DNA of 64,000 nucleotides from the NCBI GenBank assembly GCA_963974935.1, contig CAXBEV010000001.1, positions 310,001-374,000 of the forward strand, given 5' to 3'. Position 1 is the first letter of the stretch. Every line of letters starts with the position of its first letter. The translations under genes were made by a program, and so were the position numbers. The DNA is from UBA4479 sp963974935 (GTDB lineage Bacteria; Pseudomonadota; Alphaproteobacteria; Rhodospirillales; Casp-alpha2). The notes under the pieces are model-generated. The model searched no databases. It had not been told where the DNA came from and saw only the letters and a list, made by a program, of their open reading frames with translations. Below are positions 51,676-60,481 of this stretch, in pieces.

Positions 51676-53411
51676 GCAGCGTTTTCGTCCAACAAAGTTT
51701 CACCCGGTTTGACGATGCTGAAATCCACCGGCTTGGTGCCAAGTTGGATTTTATCGTCTTTCAGGTTGACCACAGTGTAGGTCGAGTTTTCCAGATCACG
51801 GACGTCCGGGTAGTCGGCGCGGAAGTGCGCACCGCGGCTGTCTTCGCGGGCCGTCGCCGCAGCGACGATGCCTTTCGAGACCAAGATCAGGTTTTTCAGA
51901 TTCAGCCAATCGTGCCATGTCAGGTTATAGGCGAGGTTGCTTTCGGCGACGCCGACGGTGTCAAGCTGGGCGTCCAATTCGATCAGTTTGGCGTCGGCAC
52001 GCTTGAGACTTGCCGCGTCGCGCACGATCCCGGCGTCGTCCCACATGTGATCCCAAAGCTCGGTCCGCACCTCGTCGATGCGCCCGGCCGGACGGTCCAG
52101 CGGTTGCCGACAGAGCGCCATGGTGGCGTCGATCACACTTTGGTCGACGTCGGGGATGGCTTGCCCAGGCTTGATGGCCGCCGCGATGCTGTCGCCGGCA
52201 ATGCCGCCGAACACGGTCGAGTTGGCGACCCCGTTGCCGCCCAAGCGGTTGGCGCCGTGCACGCCGCCGGTATCTTCGCCGGCCGCATACAGGCCCGCCA
52301 TCTCGGTCGTGCAGTCGGGCTCGAACACCAAGCCGCCCATCATATAATGCGCGGTCGGCACCACCTCGACCAAGCCGCCGACTAGGTCAAAGCCGCAGTC
52401 GGCGCAACGCTCGACCATACCTTTAAAGCTTTTGCGGACCAGCGGGGCTTCCAAATGGCGCATGGTGATATAGAGGCCGCCGTTCTTGGCCGTAACGCCT
52501 TCGCGCATCTCTTGGAACATGCCGCGGCTGACGATGTCGCGGGTCGCGCGCTCGCCGCGTTCGTCATATTTGTGCATGAAGCGCTCTTCGTTGCCGTCCA
52601 GCAGATAGCCGCCGGCACCGCGCAAACCTTCTTCGATGATGGTGCCGGTGATGCGCGTGTCTTCGCCGGCGATCAGGCCGGTCGGGTGGAACTGCACCAT
52701 CTCCATGTCGCGGAGCGTCAGTCCGGCACGCAGCGCCATCGCCATGCCGTCGCAGGTCTTGTCGCCGGATGGCGTGTGGTATTTGTACATGGTCGGCCCG
52801 CCGCCGGTTGCCAACAGCACGGCGGCGGCACGCACCAAGCGGAACGTGCCCGCGCGCATATCGATCATCAACACGCCGGCGATGCCCGAACCGTCTTTGG
52901 CCGGGACCAAGGCCACCGCGCGGTGGTCTTCCAAGCGTTTGATGTCGCGCGCCCACACTTGTTCCGACAAACGGTTGATGATCTCGATGCCGGTCAGGTC
53001 GCCTTTGTGTACGGTGCGGTCAAAGGTCTGACCGGCGAACGCTTTTTGATGTACGGAGCCGTCGGGATTGCGGTCGAAAAAGCAGCCGAGCTCGTTTTCC
53101 AATTCGCGGATGCGGACTTGCGCCTCGGTGACGAGCTTCCACGCCAGGTCTTGGCGGTTGATCCATTTGCCGCCGTCGACGGTATCCATGAAGTGCCGCT
53201 CCGCACTGTCGCCGGGTGCTAACGCCACGTTGTAGCCGCCCTGCACCATGCGCGTGCAACCGCACTTACCGAGTAGGCCTTTGACCGCGACGGTGACTTC
53301 AAGGTCCGGGTTGGCGGCTTTGGCGTGCAGTGCACCGAACAAACCGGCGCCACCTGAGCCCAACACCAAAACATCGGTGCGATGTTCTTCGATGGTAAAG
53401 TTACCAGACAT
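51672..53411 (-). CDS. Succinate dehydrogenase/fumarate reductase-like flavoprotein subunit
   Basis: A 579-residue flavoprotein with Rossmann motif VLVLGSGGAGLFGALHA. It has the dicarboxylate-binding residues of the SdhA/FrdA family: His in VQFHPTGL, Arg in ATRDIVSR, His in TAHYMMGGL and Arg in HGANRLGGNG. The position of the His that binds FAD covalently in E. coli FrdA (S-H-T) reads G51-C52-T53, so FAD is probably non-covalent. It is last in an operon sdhB-sdhC-sdhD-TSUP-sdhA. A housekeeping SdhA usually keeps the His, so this is likely a specialised paralogue acting on succinate, fumarate or a related dicarboxylate. Confidence 0.85.
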   Translation of the reverse strand: MSGNFTIEEHRTDVLVLGSGGAGLFGALHAKAANPDLEVTVAVKGLLGKCGCTRMVQGGYNVALAPGDSAERHFMDTVDGGKWINRQDLAWKLVTEAQVRIRELENELGCFFDRNPDGSVHQKAFAGQTFDRTVHKGDLTGIEIINRLSEQVWARDIKRLEDHRAVALVPAKDGSGIAGVLMIDMRAGTFRLVRAAAVLLATGGGPTMYKYHTPSGDKTCDGMAMALRAGLTLRDMEMVQFHPTGLIAGEDTRITGTIIEEGLRGAGGYLLDGNEERFMHKYDERGERATRDIVSRGMFQEMREGVTAKNGGLYITMRHLEAPLVRKSFKGMVERCADCGFDLVGGLVEVVPTAHYMMGGLVFEPDCTTEMAGLYAAGEDTGGVHGANRLGGNGVANSTVFGGIAGDSIAAAIKPGQAIPDVDQSVIDATMALCRQPLDRPAGRIDEVRTELWDHMWDDAGIVRDAASLKRADAKLIELDAQLDTVGVAESNLAYNLTWHDWLNLKNLILVSKGIVAAATAREDSRGAHFRADYPDVRDLENSTYTVVNLKDDKIQLGTKPVDFSIVKPGETLLDENAA

Positions 53412-53412
53412 G

Positions 53413-54150
53413 TCAGGAGCCTCCCGGGGTCAGCAAAAGAACGGCGCCTGCGATGAACAGCACGGATAACACGCACTGGCGAAAGCGCACTTCATTGAAA
53501 TAGCCATATAGCTTAACGCCGAGCCAGGCACCGATGGCGATGGCTGGCATAGCGATCAAAAAACGTGTGCCGGTTTCAGGCGCGACCATGCCACCCACCA
53601 CCAGCCATCCGAACGCCATGCCGTGCATGGTGAGGATGAGCGGTTGCGTGACACCGCGCGCCTCGGCCCGGCTCCAACCGCGTTGCGTGCACCACACACC
53701 GGGCACGAAGCCGGATAAGCCTGCGAACCCACCGAGCACCCCGCCGATCACGCCGACGGCACCGTCCAGCGGGCGCCCGCCCCGAGTGATGTGCGGCAAC
53801 GAGGTCGCGTATAGCATCGCCGCGCCATAGATCATCAGGCCGATGCCGGCGACACGCTTAAATGTGTCTGGGTCGATGATCCGTAAAAGCTCGGTCCCGA
53901 ACGGCACGCCGATGGTGCCGCCGACCAAAAACGGCCAAAGATATTTAAACGATAGCCGCCGCCACATGCCGGCCAGCATAAAGATGTGCATCACAAAAAA
54001 GGACGCAACGACCAGCGGCACGGTCTCGGCGGGGGACAGCACGTGTAGCCACACCGCAGACGCGATCAGTGCATCGCCGAAGCCTGCGGTGCCCGACACG
54101 AATGCGGCAGCGAACGCACCGACCAACAGGAGGATAATTTCAGGTGACAT
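53413..54150 (-). CDS. TSUP (TauE/SafE) family permease
   Basis: A 245-residue membrane protein with about eight hydrophobic segments and the TSUP repeats (GTAGFGDALIASA near the N-terminus; GGVLGGFAGLSGFVPG in the middle). TSUP proteins move sulfite, sulfoacetate or other organic anions. It overlaps the upstream membrane-anchor gene by 11 bases and ends 1 base before the flavoprotein start, so it is embedded in the oxidoreductase operon and may transport the substrate or product of that enzyme. Confidence 0.85.
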   Translation of the reverse strand: MSPEIILLLVGAFAAAFVSGTAGFGDALIASAVWLHVLSPAETVPLVVASFFVMHIFMLAGMWRRLSFKYLWPFLVGGTIGVPFGTELLRIIDPDTFKRVAGIGLMIYGAAMLYATSLPHITRGGRPLDGAVGVIGGVLGGFAGLSGFVPGVWCTQRGWSRAEARGVTQPLILTMHGMAFGWLVVGGMVAPETGTRFLIAMPAIAIGAWLGVKLYGYFNEVRFRQCVLSVLFIAGAVLLLTPGGS

Positions 54151-54481
54151 TGAGCAAGAACATCAAGCCGACCGCGAGCGCGATGCCGGTGCCGATGGCG
54201 ACGGCGGCTTTCGAGCTTTCGCGGGTGCCGATGAATTCCAACGCCATCAGACGCAGGCCACCGGTCAGGTGGGCGGCGAGCAAGATCACCAATACGGTTT
54301 CAGCCAATTTGACCAAGGGCGCGTCGGTCCAACGGATAAAGTCGTCCATGGCGGCTGCTCCCTCGATGGAAAGGGCGAGCACATAAAAATGTGCGGGTAG
54401 AAATAATGCCAACAACAGGCCGGATACCCGGTGTAATGCGAACGCCCAATAGTGCGCGTGATGGCGGTGTCCACGGAACAT
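54140..54481 (-). CDS. SdhC/D-like membrane anchor subunit (second)
   Basis: A 113-residue protein with three membrane segments and two His that may be heme b ligands or lie near them: HRVSGLLLALFLPAHFYVLAL in the first segment and LAAHLTGGLRLMALE in the second. These fit the cytochrome b556-type anchor of succinate dehydrogenase. It overlaps its neighbours on both sides (1 and 11 bases). Confidence 0.8.
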   Translation of the reverse strand: MFRGHRHHAHYWAFALHRVSGLLLALFLPAHFYVLALSIEGAAAMDDFIRWTDAPLVKLAETVLVILLAAHLTGGLRLMALEFIGTRESSKAAVAIGTGIALAVGLMFLLNVT

Positions 54482-54834
54482 CAGACACCCCCTGCGTTAT
54501 AAAGGCCGATGATGGCGCGAAAGCCCATCGCCAGGATGATCAGGCAGAACGTGGCCATGACCGCGTGCACGGCACCTGGGCGCAGCGCTGTCATCTCGTT
54601 TAAAATGGCGCGCACGCCGATCGGCGCATGTACGGCAACGGCGATCACAAACACCGAATAGAATGCGAACCACGCGAGGTTGCCGGAGACCCGGTTGATG
54701 ATTTCGTCCGCCGTCAGTCCGCCTTGCACGGCGTAAACGATGACCGCCAAATGTACGATCACGCAAATTCCTAGAACGGCTGCGCTCAGGCGCTGCCAGA
54801 TCCAAAGTTTGGCCTCGACCGCAGCACCCGGCAT
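54481..54834 (-). CDS. SdhC/D-like membrane anchor subunit (first)
   Basis: A 117-residue protein with three hydrophobic segments (WIWQRLSAAVLGICVIVHLAV, FAFYSVFVIAVAVHAPIGVRA and VMATFCLIILAMGFRAIIG). His residues in the first and second may coordinate heme or quinone. It follows the iron-sulfur gene with a 1-base overlap and pairs with the next small anchor. Confidence 0.78.
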   Translation of the reverse strand: MPGAAVEAKLWIWQRLSAAVLGICVIVHLAVIVYAVQGGLTADEIINRVSGNLAWFAFYSVFVIAVAVHAPIGVRAILNEMTALRPGAVHAVMATFCLIILAMGFRAIIGLYNAGGV

Positions 54835-55550
54835 CAGAGCTCGCCCTTAAGCGCTGCTTTCGCCGTGGCCCGCTTGAGCCCCGTGATCGAGAACGTCGGA
54901 CTGAGGTTTTTTGGGCAATGTTTCACGCAGCCTTGCTGGGAGTGGCAGGCATGGCAACCGGCGTCCCCGGATACGGCGGTAAGCCGTTCTTTGTTGCCCC
55001 CGTCGCGGACATCGTTGACCAGTGTCCATGCGCGGTTCAAGGCGGCCGGGCCCAAATAATCTTTGTTCCAATCAACGACATCGCAGGCCGAATAACAGAC
55101 CGCACAGCCGATGCACTCAATCGCTTGGGCGACGAGCTTGCGGGCCGGGTCGTCGGGCAGCACCACGTCAAAGTCGTCGTGGCGGGTTTTGGTCGGATGG
55201 AACTTGCCTTCGGCGCGATTCATTTTGTCGAAGAATTCGGTCATGTCGCAGGCCAAGTCTTTGACGACTTTCAGATTGCGCAGCGGCGAAATTTCCAAGG
55301 TGCCGTCGCCGGCGACTTTGTCGACGTGGGTGCGGCACGTCCAGCGCGGCTTACCGTTGACGGTCATCGCGCACGATCCGCACATGCCGACCCGGCACGC
55401 GAACCGATAGCTCAGCGTCGGATCAATGTTGCGTTGGATGTAGGTGACCACATCAAGGACGGTCTGCGACGGTTGGCGAGGCACTTCAAAGGCTTCGAAC
55501 TGGCCTTGTTCGCCGCCGCGCCACACAGATACATGAATGCTGTTGCTCAT
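54834..55550 (-). CDS. Succinate dehydrogenase/fumarate reductase-like iron-sulfur subunit
   Basis: A 238-residue SdhB-like protein. The [2Fe-2S] site is FACRVGMCGSCAM with a later WTC, the [4Fe-4S] site is CIGCAVCYSAC (followed by Asp, not the usual Pro), and the third cluster region CHACHSQQGCVKHCPKNL carries an extra Cys compared with ordinary SdhB. It carries electrons between the flavoprotein and the membrane anchor. It is the first gene of the operon; the 100-base AT-rich gap upstream (55551-55651) probably holds the promoter. Confidence 0.87.
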   Translation of the reverse strand: MSNSIHVSVWRGGEQGQFEAFEVPRQPSQTVLDVVTYIQRNIDPTLSYRFACRVGMCGSCAMTVNGKPRWTCRTHVDKVAGDGTLEISPLRNLKVVKDLACDMTEFFDKMNRAEGKFHPTKTRHDDFDVVLPDDPARKLVAQAIECIGCAVCYSACDVVDWNKDYLGPAALNRAWTLVNDVRDGGNKERLTAVSGDAGCHACHSQQGCVKHCPKNLSPTFSITGLKRATAKAALKGEL

Positions 55551-55651
55551 ATGGGTGTTTATACTCTGTGTTGAGGGTGCGAACCAGTTTTTATCATGAT
55601 TATTGATTGATTTGTTTTCGATATTCTTGATTTAAATTTACGATATGTGCG

Positions 55652-56515
55652 TCATGCTGTGGCGATCACGCATCCGAGGCCTGCGCTTGGGTCCAGCCAA
55701 GTACCATCGGCGCCCGTGTGCACCTGAAGCCCGGCATCTTGCCATAAATGCGCCGTCTTGTCCGGATCTACGCAGGCGATGGAAAACCCTGCGAAGAATG
55801 GGACGCTAGTGTCGCGGTCTGCAAACGCCCCTGGGAACCGTGCCGCAAAGGCATCCGGCGTCATCACAATTAGGTTGCCACGCTGGGTCGCGACGATATG
55901 GACACCCGGCGCCGTTTCGATTGCCGGCGCATCCGCGAAAGCGCTCAGGAACGCCGCACCGGACACAATGTCAGGGCTCACGACAAACACATCTTTGATA
56001 CTTGTGGCGCCGTTGGCGTGGCGTTGGTAGTCGGGCTTCCAAAACAAATCCGGGCGCCATTGCTTGCAGGTGAAAAAGGCCATATCCGGCAGCGCCGGAT
56101 CGGTGACAAACGTCAGTGAAAACCCAACGGTGACAGAGCCGCCGTCCGGCTGCTTCGCTTGGCGTTGAAAATCGAACGGGCTGTGCACCCGAAGGCCGCG
56201 CGCCAGGTATTGTGCGCGATCCGCAATCTCATCTTTGCTGTCCAGCACCAACATCGACATGCCTTGGTGATGTGCCAAATAGTCTCGGTTAAAGGCCGGG
56301 AAGCTGAAGGCATCGCCGTCATGCTCAAAAATATCTTCAGGCTGAGTGACGGCGAGCACTTCAAGAAAGCAGCCGTCGAACTGCGCTAAGGTATTGCCGG
56401 TACCGAACGGATGCTGTGCCGGCGGGGTCATGGTAAATCCCATGGCCGTATACGCATCACGCGCCTTTTTTAGGTCATTCACGCACAAAACGAGATGATC
56501 GATACCACGAGGCAT
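55652..56515 (-). CDS. VOC-superfamily (glyoxalase_3-like) protein
   Basis: A 287-residue protein starting at ATG 56515 with GGGAGGGG upstream. It has two vicinal-oxygen-chelate modules: GIDHLVLCVNDLKKARDAYTAMGF at the N-terminus, QHPFGTGNTLAQF and FLEVLAV within it, and a second module in the C-terminal third (FAGFSIACVDPDKTAHLW). The His in IDHLVL and Glu in FLEVLAV are candidate metal ligands. Members include dioxygenases, lyases and epimerases; the substrate is unknown. It lies between the oxidoreductase operon and a divergent enolase-superfamily gene. Confidence 0.8.
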   Translation of the reverse strand: MPRGIDHLVLCVNDLKKARDAYTAMGFTMTPPAQHPFGTGNTLAQFDGCFLEVLAVTQPEDIFEHDGDAFSFPAFNRDYLAHHQGMSMLVLDSKDEIADRAQYLARGLRVHSPFDFQRQAKQPDGGSVTVGFSLTFVTDPALPDMAFFTCKQWRPDLFWKPDYQRHANGATSIKDVFVVSPDIVSGAAFLSAFADAPAIETAPGVHIVATQRGNLIVMTPDAFAARFPGAFADRDTSVPFFAGFSIACVDPDKTAHLWQDAGLQVHTGADGTWLDPSAGLGCVIATA

Positions 56516-56610
56516 GACCGCCCCTCCCAAGGTCGTTTAAGCTGCTGAGACTTTAGGCATCTGAGAATGCCGAGGCAACCAATCGACGTCATGCTGATCG
56601 GGGAAAACAC

Positions 56611-57681
56611 ATGACCAAGCTTACCGGCCTTCGCGTGCGACGTCTGTCGCTGCCGCTTCGTGTGCCGTATAAACTCGCCTTCGGTCCGGTGACAGCGTTC
56701 GATACCATCATCGTGGATATTGTGGACGACGATGGACATAAGGGTATGGGTGAGGCAACGATTCTTACCGGGTATACGTCCGAGACCATCGACGGATGTT
56801 GGCAGACTGTCTGCCGGCTCGCCAAAACGATCGTTGGTCTGGACGCCGACGCGGCCAAGGATGCGTTGTCGGTGCATCACCAAGCGACCCCGTTTGCCGT
56901 TACCGCTTTGGTCACTGCGATTGAAATGATGCAAGGCCATCCATTGCTGAAGCCGACCCCGGATAGCCGGGTGCCGCTGCTGGCAACGTTGAATGCGACT
57001 GAGGACGCTGAAATCATCTGCGAGGTTCAAGCGCATGCGGATGCCGGCTACACGACCATCAAAGTCAAAATCGGCTGGGACGTTGCGGATGACCTCGCGC
57101 GCACCCGATTCATTCAGTCGTGTCTGCCGCCGGGTGTCCGGATTCGGGTCGACGGCAACCAAGGCTATTCCCGCGACGAAGGCATCGCCTATGCCTCACA
57201 AATTGAACCGGACGGGATCGAGCTTTTAGAACAGCCCTGCCATATGGACGACTGGGCTGCCGCCAAAGCGGTGGCCGCTGTCAGTAACGTGCCGTTTATG
57301 TTGGACGAGAGTATCTACGGCCCGGACGAGATTGAGCGTGCGGCTGCGCTGGGCAATGTCAGCTATGTGAAACTTAAGCTAATGAAGGCCGGCAGCATCG
57401 ATAATTTGGCGGCGCAACTACGCTTGATCCGCGCACTCGGGATGACGCCGGTGCTGGGGAACGGTGTGGCCAGTGATCTCGGCTGCTGGATGGAGGCTTG
57501 TATCGCGCGCACCTTAATTGATAATGCAGGCGAAATGAATGGATTCCTAAAACCCGTGACGCCGCTGTTTCGTGACCCGCTCAAGGTGATGGACGGCGCG
57601 GTCGTGTTGCCGTCGACGGTACCCAGCCTCGGTGATTTGGGTGCGTTCATTAAAGACACCCACAGCTTCGGCGGCCTTTAA
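56611..57681 (+). CDS. Enolase-superfamily enzyme (muconate-lactonising/dipeptide epimerase-like)
   Basis: A 356-residue enzyme with the N-terminal capping domain and a modified barrel. Catalytic elements of the MLE subgroup are visible: Lys151/Lys153 (IKVKIG), metal ligands Asp181 (RVDGNQGY), Glu207 (LLEQP) and Asp232 (LDES), and a second Lys at about 256 (VKLKLMKAG). Such enzymes abstract the proton alpha to a carboxylate and then eliminate, cycloisomerise or epimerise. Methylaspartate ammonia-lyase belongs to the same superfamily, but length and KxK motif differ here. Four bases separate it from the TSUP gene. Confidence 0.85.
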   Translation: MTKLTGLRVRRLSLPLRVPYKLAFGPVTAFDTIIVDIVDDDGHKGMGEATILTGYTSETIDGCWQTVCRLAKTIVGLDADAAKDALSVHHQATPFAVTALVTAIEMMQGHPLLKPTPDSRVPLLATLNATEDAEIICEVQAHADAGYTTIKVKIGWDVADDLARTRFIQSCLPPGVRIRVDGNQGYSRDEGIAYASQIEPDGIELLEQPCHMDDWAAAKAVAAVSNVPFMLDESIYGPDEIERAAALGNVSYVKLKLMKAGSIDNLAAQLRLIRALGMTPVLGNGVASDLGCWMEACIARTLIDNAGEMNGFLKPVTPLFRDPLKVMDGAVVLPSTVPSLGDLGAFIKDTHSFGGL

Positions 57682-57684
57682 GGT

Positions 57685-58437
57685 ATGTTCGGTTTTGCGC
57701 CGGAAATTTTGGCCGCGATGGCGATGTCGATTTTTATCGGCGGCATCGTCAAAGGCATCACCGGCGTCGCGCTGCCGGTCGTGACCATGGCCATCGTCGT
57801 CAATTTTGTCGAGCCGCAAGAAGCACTTGCGCTGATTGTGCTGTCGATTGTCGTCACCAATATTTGGCAAGCATTTAGGACCGGCAGCGACTGGCGCCCG
57901 CTTTTTAGGTTCTGGCCGTTGCTCGTGCCGTTCGTGATCGGCCTGTATTTGGGATCGCTGATTGTTGCTGAAACCGATCCAGCGACGATGTTTTTATCTA
58001 TGGGCATAGCGACTCTCGTATTTACGGTGTCTGAACTTTGGAAGCCGAGACAGCGCCCCATGGGGCCGTGGACAGAGCGTATTTTAGGCCCTATCGCCGG
58101 TAGTGTGGGGGGGCTTTTGGGCGGTATCTCGACTATTTGGGGGCCGCCGATCATGATGTTCATGTTCATGCTGCACCTGCCGAAAGACGAATGGGTCCGC
58201 ACGATTGCGATTATCTGGCTGGCCGGCGCGATTCCGTTGGTGGCGTTCTACATCGCCAACGGCGTGCTCAATACCGAGACGGCACCGATCTCGGCGGCAG
58301 CGTGTATTCCGGCGATGTTGGGCATTTTGGTGGGCGAGCGCTTGCGTGGCCTCATCAACGAGCAACGGTTTCGTAAGATTCTGCTGATCGCCTTATTTGT
58401 GGTCGCTTTGAATTTGATCCGGCGCGCGCTATTCTAA
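57685..58437 (+). CDS. TSUP (TauE/SafE) family permease
   Basis: A 250-residue polytopic protein with TSUP signatures (FIGGIVKGITGVALPVVTMA at the N-terminus; GSVGGLLGGISTIWGPPIMMFMFML in the middle). It follows the enolase-superfamily gene by 3 bases and is likely cotranscribed with it. It is the second TSUP gene within 5 kb, which suggests that organic anions are moved in or out for this gene cluster. Confidence 0.85.
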   Translation: MFGFAPEILAAMAMSIFIGGIVKGITGVALPVVTMAIVVNFVEPQEALALIVLSIVVTNIWQAFRTGSDWRPLFRFWPLLVPFVIGLYLGSLIVAETDPATMFLSMGIATLVFTVSELWKPRQRPMGPWTERILGPIAGSVGGLLGGISTIWGPPIMMFMFMLHLPKDEWVRTIAIIWLAGAIPLVAFYIANGVLNTETAPISAAACIPAMLGILVGERLRGLINEQRFRKILLIALFVVALNLIRRALF

Positions 58438-58461
58438 CGGTGCATTGAATGGTGTCCGCAT

Positions 58462-58983
58462 ATGGAAACTCAAAGCGTCCGTCTTTCTGAGCTGCCGACT
58501 GACCTCGCCACGGTCATGGCGTATTGGACGGACCTCTGCGCCGAGCGCCCGGCGCCCGCGTGGCGCGATGTTGATTTAGTGCAATTTCCATCGCGCTTGC
58601 TGCCAATGACCATGGTCATTGATATCATGCAGCCGCTTGAAAAGAGCATATTTCGTTTTTGGGGCTCAGAACTCACCCGCATCCACGGTGTCGAGATGAC
58701 CGGCAAACATCCTTACGACTTAAAACCGCTGGCCTTGGGTCAGCGCCTGCGTGTCGACTATCAAGACATCGTTAATAACAAACGACCGCACGCAAATCAT
58801 TATTCGTTCATGACGAGGCACGGATATGTGCATGCGCATACGGCGCTTCGCGTGCCGATCATGAATGATGGTGAGACGGTCTCTCAGATCATCGTTGTGG
58901 TCGACTTTTCACCGGAAGCCTTGGCGCGAATCCGGGACACCGGTAGCACCTACGCAGAAATTTTTGACGCTAAAGGCGATTAA
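58462..58983 (+). CDS. PAS_5-family protein
   Basis: A 173-residue protein with the PAS_5 pattern common in Rhodospirillales: LATVMAYWTDLCAERPAPAWRDVDL at the N-terminus, a core around FRFWGSELTRIHGVEMTGKHPYDL, and VPIMNDGETVSQIIVVVDF near the end. No output domain is attached; the role of such single-domain proteins is unknown. It follows the TSUP gene by 24 bases and converges on the mutase gene. Confidence 0.8.
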   Translation: METQSVRLSELPTDLATVMAYWTDLCAERPAPAWRDVDLVQFPSRLLPMTMVIDIMQPLEKSIFRFWGSELTRIHGVEMTGKHPYDLKPLALGQRLRVDYQDIVNNKRPHANHYSFMTRHGYVHAHTALRVPIMNDGETVSQIIVVVDFSPEALARIRDTGSTYAEIFDAKGD

Positions 58984-58984
58984 T

Positions 58985-60481
58985 TTATGCCGCGGCCCAT
59001 GGGAACGGAATCAATTGATCCAGACCCTCGGACATTTCAAAGACGCTTGAGACCGCGAGTTCGTGATCGAATGACAGGTGATCGCGCTCGGCACGGCGGC
59101 GCAAGTTGGCGTGGTGGATGTCCATGACGTCGGTCGGGATCGGCATGTCGCCGGCGTCGAGGATGCGCAGATATCCGTCCGCATCACGGGCCGGCATGAT
59201 CCGGCTTTGCAGGTAGTTGCTGGGTGACCAGGGGATATCCATGACACCGGCTTCGCAGGCACGCACCGTGCCCACCGCCACGTCACCATCCCCCATTTCA
59301 AGAATTTTATCCATCACCGGGCGTACTTCGCGGCCGATTAAATCGCACTCGGTGGCAAATTCGGGCAACGTGTCCAAACGAATATGACGCGCCAGGTAAA
59401 TCGCCATTCGCGTGTTGCGGAGTCCGGCGGCATTTGCCTGCGGCGTCGGAATGCCGAATGCTTCATGGGATGACTTCGTCGTCACGCTGACTGCGCCACC
59501 GATCGCCGCAAGCGTACCGCCATAAGACACCAACGCTTCGCATTGTGCTTCGTCCTGCGGCCAAGCGCCCATCCAATGCAGTGATGTGACGGGCGTAAAT
59601 ACGTCGTCGTAACCTTGGGCCTGCAGATATTCTTGGGTCAGCACACGGGCCATTTTGATCGCTGCAGCGTCTTGCACCAGATGCATAGTTTGGCCGAGCT
59701 CGAGGCCATAGTTTTTCACCCCTTGCCCGGCAGCCAACAACGCATCGATGATGCAGGTCAGGATCGCGATGCTGGGCGGAATGTTCGTGCCGGTCAAAAA
59801 GCCGGGCTGGCGGCGGTGCAACTCGACGCCCTTATCTTGGTACATGGCGGCCAAGCGATCCAGATATTGATAATTACGGATGCCTTGCTCGATTGAGACT
59901 TCTTTGGTGTAGGACGCCGTGTACGCCATGCCGGAACCCAAATACCCGGAATAGCCTGCAGCAAAGCCGATCTCGGACGTGAGCCTCGGCATCGAAGTGC
60001 CGGAAAGCACAATCGCCGGCTTGTCGATGGCCTCGATCAACTGGCGCGTCGCCTTTGGCCCATAGTTGACCATGGCGTAGCCGTTCAGCATTGAGCGTCC
60101 GGCCTTTTTTGATTCCTCGATACCGCGCGCCGCATTTTCCCACTGTTCGTTGCGGGTATAGCTGTCGGTGGTGGTCGGCACGATATCGGCGTGGCCTTCT
60201 TTATCGAGAATCTGCATCAGTTCCTTTTGCAGTTCCAACGTTGCAAAGCCGCCCCGCGGCTGGGTCAGGCATCGCCCTTCGGCGTCGGCTTGGCGCATCA
60301 CCCAGCCCAATTGCTTATGCAAGGGCAGGCTTTTGTGGAAGGCCACCGCTTCGTCGATATCGACTTCGCCCCCCGTTGGCCAGCGCGCCAAGTTTACGCG
60401 GCGCATCTCGTCGAATACGTCGGCATCGATGCGGGCCGCCGATAAGGGAAGGGATGCCTCAGGCTGCGGGCGACTGGTCAT
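58985..60481 (-). CDS. GlmE-like catalytic subunit of a B12-dependent mutase with altered substrate site
   Basis: A 498-residue homologue of glutamate mutase epsilon subunit (GlmE). From the first residues to beyond the adenosyl-binding region it aligns with Clostridium cochlearium GlmE without gaps at an offset of +10, by recollection of that sequence. Arg66, Arg100, Tyr177, Tyr181, Lys326 and Glu330 are kept as Arg76, Arg110, Tyr187, Tyr191, Lys336 and Glu340. Arg149 of the arginine claw and Glu171, which binds the substrate amino group, are Leu159 and Leu181. The enzyme probably rearranges a substrate other than glutamate. ATG 60481 has AAGGAA upstream and overlaps mutL by 23 bases. Confidence 0.9.
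   Translation of the reverse strand: MTSRPQPEASLPLSAARIDADVFDEMRRVNLARWPTGGEVDIDEAVAFHKSLPLHKQLGWVMRQADAEGRCLTQPRGGFATLELQKELMQILDKEGHADIVPTTTDSYTRNEQWENAARGIEESKKAGRSMLNGYAMVNYGPKATRQLIEAIDKPAIVLSGTSMPRLTSEIGFAAGYSGYLGSGMAYTASYTKEVSIEQGIRNYQYLDRLAAMYQDKGVELHRRQPGFLTGTNIPPSIAILTCIIDALLAAGQGVKNYGLELGQTMHLVQDAAAIKMARVLTQEYLQAQGYDDVFTPVTSLHWMGAWPQDEAQCEALVSYGGTLAAIGGAVSVTTKSSHEAFGIPTPQANAAGLRNTRMAIYLARHIRLDTLPEFATECDLIGREVRPVMDKILEMGDGDVAVGTVRACEAGVMDIPWSPSNYLQSRIMPARDADGYLRILDAGDMPIPTDVMDIHHANLRRRAERDHLSFDHELAVSSVFEMSEGLDQLIPFPWAAA

Noticed and set aside
51672..53411. Adenylylsulfate reductase alpha subunit (AprA)
   Set aside because: The iron-sulfur and membrane subunits are of Sdh type, and the dicarboxylate-binding His/Arg set of SdhA/FrdA is present.
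56611..57681. 3-Methylaspartate ammonia-lyase completing a glutamate mutase pathway
   Set aside because: Although in the same superfamily, the protein has the KxK motif and length of the muconate-lactonising/epimerase group and not the ammonia-lyase pattern.
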